Below, piece after piece: positions 5,944 to 10,273 of a stretch of 10,273 bases of DNA. This stretch comes from Euperipatoides rowelli (taxonomy: Eukaryota > Onychophora > Udeonychophora > Euonychophora > Peripatopsidae). The stretch is taken from the NCBI GenBank assembly GCA_003024985.2, contig PXIH01S0000030.1; one strand, given 5' to 3'. The notes below the pieces were generated by a model. That model was not told the origin of the DNA, did no database searches, and saw only the letters and a program-made list of their open reading frames with translations. A program made the position numbers and the translations under genes. Position 1 is the stretch's first letter. Each line of letters starts with the position of its first letter.

Positions 5944-8330
5944 TCAATGAATCAACAGTGTCATTTTCTTTATCCTCTTGGTCTTGCACATATTTTTTTT
6001 TTCATTGAAGCAGTAATTTCCACCTTCACAAGCACAGATTACAGAACAAGATAGTGCTGCTGAGGTACATGAACACTTAAATGACTTGCAGTTTTCACAT
6101 GAACATCTGACTAATCTCAACAGGTACTCTGGTGCCTGTGATACATTATGTGGCAGCATTACTGGTAGCAGTGTCTTAGTTTGGGTATCTTGCATTAATC
6201 CTAACAACAGAGGATCTATTCTTGGTAGACTGGAGACATCATCATTTTACCAGATGCATTCTTGTAGGTGCACTCTCAGCGTGTTCAGATTAAATGCCTC
6301 TGATGTAGGTGGTAAGGACATAAGTTTAGGGTCAGAGAAATGTTAGCTGTGGCTGTTCTTGTTTTCCAAACCTTGCAATGGACATTGGTCATTGCTAATG
6401 CAGCTGTGTGTCCATAACAAGCTTCTATGAACAAGGTCGATTCATGGATGACATCATCTTTTGTGGCCCTAATGGTCCTAATTTGAGGGGTATGATGGCC
6501 TTGCAGCAGCAATTTCATTATTTTGCCTTTTCCAAAACCCCAACATTGAGCTATAGTATCACATCCGGAAATTGCATATACAGCTATTAAATAAGGTACA
6601 ATATCTTTGTGTTTTTTGCACTGTTGCTTTAATGTAAATTGTCTTCTGGTCTTTGGAGGTCAGTAGCATTGCCACTGTGCTTGACATTTCATGTTTAAGG
6701 TAAAAAAAGCAGCAAGATAAGCACATTGGTATCATCTGGCATAACGGTTATGCTGTCATTAGCCATGCTTTTGCTTGTAATGGACACAAGCTGATGTATA
6801 ATAATTACATCAGTCCCCTCCTGCATTGTCTGAAGATCTGTTCATTGTATCAAAAGACCATGGTTTATTTCTACCAGGTTGGGATCAAAACCTGTTATCA
6901 CAAGCTTATGCTTGCAAACACTAAATTGGTGTCTACGCTCATGTATAGCTTGCACATTAAATCTATTACCTGGATTTTGTTGTTTCACACTAAGTACAAC
7001 CTTTTGTGGAGGAAGTCACATTGTAGACACATCTGATATCTCTTACTTGCTTCTTTCCCCCTGGAAGACTGTGTGTTGCCTTTAATACTTTAGTCATTAG
7101 ACCTGTCAAAAATTATGTATACATCCGACTCTCTCAACTTAGAAGTAACATATGCAGCTACCAAATCGACAAAATCTTGTACAGTTCCATTTATAGGCCA
7201 ATGAATCACCCACAGAATGGCTGATCCATCAATAATATTGCTGGAATTTCCACTTGCAAATGTGTCTTCAGTGCAGTTTTGCCCTATACCACCCACATTT
7301 ATCCATCATTGGTGAACATGGAAGTTGGAAAGGGTGTAAGCTCATACATCAGAACTTTGTCAATGTCATTCTCTGTGTGTGATGCTTGGTGTCATAAACC
7401 TTTGCTGATCCAACTTGAATATTTTTTGTGACTACCAATGTGCGAACCGGTTTTGGCAAAAAGGTGTTGAAATTTTGTAGCCATGAACGCTCATACTCAT
7501 TCATCTTCCTTTCACCAATTTCCAATGCTTGGTCAACATTTGTATATGCAGTGACTATCCTGACACTCACTATTCGGATGATACAGTTCTTTGGATGATG
7601 GGATGGATCTAAAGAGGGTCAATGGATTCTTACATTTTTATTCTGATTTTCTCTCTATCCTTCGCATCTGCTGCAATCCTGGCCTTCATTTCTTCCTTAT
7701 GTAGAAATGTGACAGACTTTTCACTGGTGGTCATATTAGTATGTCTTTAGTCAAATAACTGCATGTGTACAGACTCAAATCCCATGTCTTCATTGTATTT
7801 TGTTAAAGAGTGATTCCGATTATTCCATGTGGTCCCTTTCCATACCTCATAAAGGTTATTTCAATAAGCATGTCACTCCATATCCCATTCCAAATTCCTG
7901 GAGTATGACAGCTGACATGTTCTCCTTTCAGAAATGTTTGTAGAATTTCTTTGGCATGGCTTCTGTGGACCGGAGGTAGTATAGACCATAGCGGGCATAA
8001 TTATGATGACCAGCCACAAATAAATAAGGCAATAACAGCTTTACAGCATGTAAATAGAGTGGCCAAACTGCCTGCCTCCCAGCCCTACAGTACATTAATA
8101 TCAATAGGAGGGGCTTGATTAACATATCTACCCAGAATCATGTAGTTCTGCTTTGAAAGGCTTTTCCTTTAATGAGTCCATCAGATCATTTTCTCCATCA
8201 GCACTTTGCACAAATTCCTTCAATAACCCCTCCACTATTAGTCACAATGCTCTCACATTTTGTGGATATTTCTTGCCAGTTCCAAGTGAAACCTATTTAG
8301 TGATGTCCAGCATCTTGAATATGATATTAA
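5944..8330 (-). pseudogene. Decayed C-terminal half of the same uncharacterised animal protein family (PIN/FEN1-like core and Cys-rich tail)
   Basis: Read on the - strand, fragments follow the family order. RAL, LIVEGLLKEF and DLMDSLKEKP come first (about 8330-8160). PLYLHAVKLLLPYLFVAGH and NYARYGLYYLRS follow (8125-7928), then GIWNGIWSDMLIEITFMRYG and HGIIGITL (about 7905-7800). IIDGSAILWVIHWP and DVYIIFDR lie within 7296-7090. MPDDTNVLILLL (about 6744-6709), AISGCDTIAQCWGFGKGK (about 6583-6530) and HESTLFIEACYG (about 6450-6415) come next. LLPVMLPHNVSQAPEYLLRL then leads into a Cys-rich tail, CSCENC through CSCTSAALSCSVICAC (about 6165-6015). Stops and frame changes break it, for example after the HF near 7928 and after FDRSND at 7090. 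The IDG, DVYxIFD, DDT and SGCD blocks resemble the spaced acidic motifs of PIN/FEN1-type nucleases, so a nuclease core is inferred; the tail probably bound zinc. It is less AT-rich than its flanks, as expected of former coding DNA. No N-terminal half precedes it on this strand. Confidence 0.8.
6009..6111 (-). other. Cys-rich CXC-like tail of the pseudogene
   Basis: About 34 residues contain ten cysteines, starting RCSCENCKSFKCSC and ending CSVICACEGGNYC. The repeated CxC and CxxC spacing recalls tesmin/TSO1-type CXC zinc modules, which bind DNA in other proteins. It is still in frame with an ORF covering 6207-5944, so this is the best-preserved end of the pseudogene. The role in DNA binding is inference. 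Confidence 0.6.
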
Positions 8331-9314
8331 ATTACACTAAGCAAGTAAGGTATTCTTATAACTATTATAGAAATTAGTACTGTTATATGTTTAAATAATA
8401 AAAAGTTGAACTGTTAAATAAGTTAGTACTGTCATGTATGTTAAAATACTAAAAATTTGGTTGATTTGTACCGGCTGGCTGCCATATTGAATTAGTAAAA
8501 TGCTCACGAGTACTGAGTTCAGTATAATATCTAATTACCAAATCAACAAAGAACCATTGTAGGACCAAAATTTCAAGGTTTTGACAGCAGCAGGGACTAG
8601 TTAATGTTAGTTTGAGAACATGTTTTATTCTATATGTGATAATATCAATTTATAGGTATTACACGTAATATAGTGTACTATTGTATAGCTTTAAAATATT
8701 TAATATTAATGTACTGGTTAATAATTTTTTAATAACCTTTAATAATTTATTAAAAAAAGCAGAAAAATCAGTTTTCGTCTTGATTTTTATTGCTTGTTCA
8801 GCCAGCAATGTACTAAGAAAAAGAAATAAGTGTTTTAAATCTTTTTAGATAAGAATGATAACAATTTCCATGTAGTCTCCCATATGTCATGAAACTGATT
8901 AATTCCAAACAGTTTATGTAAGAAAATCATCAAACTTTTGCCTATTTATAAAATGTCTATTTGTTTTTTTCTCTGGATTATTTTAGCACTGGTGTAATTT
9001 ATCTAGAATTCTCAGCAATAATTTCATAATATTATTGATACTGCATTTATCAGTAAAACAATTAGAATTTATAGAGATTTAAATATTTGTATTTGTTTAT
9101 GTCTAAAACAAGAAATAAATTTTAAGTTATACCATTTTTTATGCATTATTTAGATATAATGTCATAAGTGCAGCTTTAAAAACTTGAATTCATGTTTATT
9201 TTAAATTATAGCTTAATCGCTCTTCTAGAGCAAACTTTGCCATGAAATGCAACCACCAAACCACCTGGCTAATTTATGTAACTGTCATGTTTTGTGGAAT
9301 TTCATTAACTTAAT
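8331..9314. other. AT-rich non-coding DNA upstream of the Cys-rich exon
   Basis: The pseudogene similarity ends here and no protein motif is recognised. It holds an imperfect tandem duplication of about 49 bp (ttagtactgt at 8374 and 8423, each followed by related AT-rich sequence) and an AT hairpin at 8725-8757. If the exon at 9327 is real, this stretch would be its preceding intron. Confidence 0.45.
8725..8757. repeat. AT-rich 11-bp inverted repeat with 11-nt loop
   Basis: Bases 8725-8735 (ttttttaataa) are the reverse complement of 8747-8757. Given the local base composition, such a match can occur by chance, unlike the three longer palindromes in this window. Confidence 0.6.
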
Positions 9315-9326
9315 TTGTTATTTCAG

Positions 9327-9434
9327 AGATTACTTATGATGTCACCTGTTCAGAATGCGATGACATCTGTAATTGTGGATATGTTAAAAAGGGTTGTCGC
9401 TATGATTGTGTTTGCTTAAAATGTCCTGAAGAAG
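9327..9434 (+). CDS. Candidate cysteine-rich exon, 108 nt, phase 1-1
   Basis: A 3' splice site ttgttatttcag ends at 9326 and a 5' splice site g|gttagt begins at 9435. Only one frame is open across the block: after two bases that complete a split codon it reads ITYDVTCSECDDICNCGYVK and continues to CVCLKCPEE, leaving one base for the next codon. It is therefore a phase 1-1 exon encoding 36 residues, the symmetric class common among shuffled extracellular modules. Eight cysteines have spacing C-x2-C-x3-C-x-C-x5-C-x3-C-x-C-x2-C, with Asp/Glu and Lys between them. This fits a small disulphide-bonded or metal-binding module. I cannot match it to EGF, TIL or another named domain with confidence. 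Cysteine density, an open frame and matching splice signals make it the best coding candidate in the window. The other exons would lie mostly outside. Confidence 0.55.
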
Positions 9435-9642
9435 GTTAGTATTTGTGATAATTACTTTATTTTAAATATTATATCCTTGGAACTAGATTCCATTTTTAAT
9501 TATTTTAATTCAATAGTATATGAAAGTATTTGTATATCATATATTGTTTAATTGGTTATTGGTAGAAGATTGAGAGGATTCAATGTCATCTGTTTCATAT
9601 TAGTGTAATAATATTGAGATTAAACCATTCATTGATTTTCAG

Positions 9643-9668
9643 TGTACATTGTGAAATTAACAGCATAA
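9643..9668 (+). CDS. Possible short terminal exon of the Cys-rich gene
   Basis: A 3' splice site (attgattttcag, ending at 9642) is followed by TG, which completes the split codon left by the exon ending at 9434 as GTG (Val). The frame then reads YIVKLTA and stops at 9666-9668. The implied intron is 208 bp. AATAAA follows ten bases after the stop. The reading is consistent but very short, and a chance match is quite possible. Confidence 0.3.
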
Positions 9669-9677
9669 CAAAAAATG

Positions 9678-9683
9678 AATAAA
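9678..9683 (+). promoter_or_regulatory. AATAAA polyadenylation signal candidate
   Basis: The hexamer aataaa lies just after the stop of the possible terminal exon at 9666-9668. In AT-rich DNA this hexamer is common, so its value comes only from its place after the two exon candidates. Confidence 0.3.
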
Positions 9684-10110
9684 GTAAGTAGAGTAAAAAT
9701 TAGCAGGACATGTAACAAATGGTGGACTACAGAAATACTCAACTGGATTCTATGAAAAAAAATTTAACCATAAATAAGACACAAAATGAAATGAGTGAAT
9801 GAAATAAAAAAAATGAATGTCAAAGAGCGGTGTGCTTTGAGGGACAACCATAAGCTTCCTAGACATATATTGTGGACCTGGTTCAAGGTCCATAGGTCTG
9901 ACAAAAACTGCAAGATTCTTTCTTTTAAGAGAGATCCGGTACTATGGAGTTTTTCCTCCTAGGATAACAAGATTGGAATCTTTGACTAACACTTGGATTG
10001 ACTGTTCTGAGAGGCTGAATGACAAAGATGGCTGCCTTACCTGAGAAGAGTCAAGAAACTTGTAAATAGATATAATAAATTGGAATTATATAAATTATGA
10101 AAAAATTTAA
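9684..10110. other. Intergenic or intronic DNA, no gene seen
   Basis: From about 9825 to 10060 the sequence is less AT-rich than its surroundings and may be a piece of an old dispersed repeat. It includes a 7-bp hairpin (9873-9879 with 9886-9892). Translations on both strands are interrupted and match no family that I know. Confidence 0.4.
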
Positions 10111-10272
10111 GTTGTCACCCTTGTTAGGGGAAAAAATATTTTTAAAAAATATATATTTGAAGTATCTGGGTGGAATCCAACTGCAGAAGATAGAAATTTA
10201 TGGATTAATCTTGACATGGCCTATACCCAGAGAAGACAGATAAGTACTGCTGATACTGATAATTTTTTTTAT
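10111..10272 (+). other. Open 54-codon segment running off the window end
   Basis: After a stop at 10108-10110 the frame is open to the window edge. It includes SGWNPTAEDRNLWINLDMAY and TQRRQISTADTD. The Trp, Asp and Arg content is unlike the AT-rich random frames nearby, which suggests former or present coding sequence, perhaps an exon beginning after ttgttag at 10121-10127. I do not recognise the protein, and there is no start codon context. Confidence 0.3.
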
Positions 10273-10273
10273 A

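Noticed and set aside
6086-7085. Several + strand ORFs of 60-86 codons (6086-6346, 6408-6590, 6794-7036, 6879-7085)
   Set aside because: They lie antisense to the recognisable - strand pseudogene blocks and show no family similarity of their own.
8153-8377. + strand ORF of 74 codons
   Set aside because: The opposite strand encodes the start of the C-terminal pseudogene half (LIVEGLLKEF, DLMDSLKEKP), so this frame is its shadow.
9873-9892. Hairpin with ggttcaaggtcc resembling a Pol III B box or tRNA T-arm
   Set aside because: The match to the B-box consensus is imperfect, no A box lies at a suitable distance upstream, and no tRNA cloverleaf can be drawn.

Overview
The window looks like nuclear DNA from an invertebrate animal. 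It is AT-rich, has no bacterial-style operons, and contains split reading frames with GT/AG splice signals, an AATAAA signal, a very long CT microsatellite with one unresolved base, and decayed multi-copy sequence. I cannot name the species. A repeat-rich genome such as a cephalopod, chelicerate or hemipteran would fit, but that is a guess. No intact gene, tRNA, rRNA or CRISPR array is visible, and most translated ORFs are shadows or low-complexity artefacts.

The most informative content is two broken pieces of one protein family. I know it from memory as a large, uncharacterised, multi-copy family of animal hypothetical proteins that is probably carried by mobile DNA. The amino-terminal half lies on the + strand (about 465-2245). 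The carboxy-terminal half lies on the - strand (about 8330-5944). Both carry stops and frameshifts. The - strand half still shows an IIDGSAILWVIHWP block, a DDT motif, an SGCDT motif and a Cys-rich tail, which together suggest an old PIN/FEN1-like nuclease with a zinc-binding tail. The two halves converge and overlap little or not at all in protein coordinates, so one ancestral copy split by an inversion of roughly 6 kb is possible.

Between them lie a CT tract (2421-3263) containing an exact 148-bp duplication on both sides of a single N, a 27-bp perfect palindrome, a 100-bp direct repeat (3285-3384 and 3741-3840, one mismatch), an isolated exon-like block (4524-4643) and a weak trace of a non-LTR retrotransposon 3' end (to about 5358).

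To the right of the - strand pseudogene is AT-rich non-coding DNA and then the best candidate for a living gene piece: a 108-nt cysteine-rich exon (9327-9434) with good splice sites and symmetric 1-1 phase. A short last exon (9643-9668) followed by AATAAA may complete it. The window ends in an open but unrecognised reading frame.

Three long palindromes (437-489, 1775-1817, 3258-3322) share one pattern: in each, one arm fits the native sequence and the other appears to be an added inverted copy. They look like fold-back templated duplications. I see no multi-gene functional system here.
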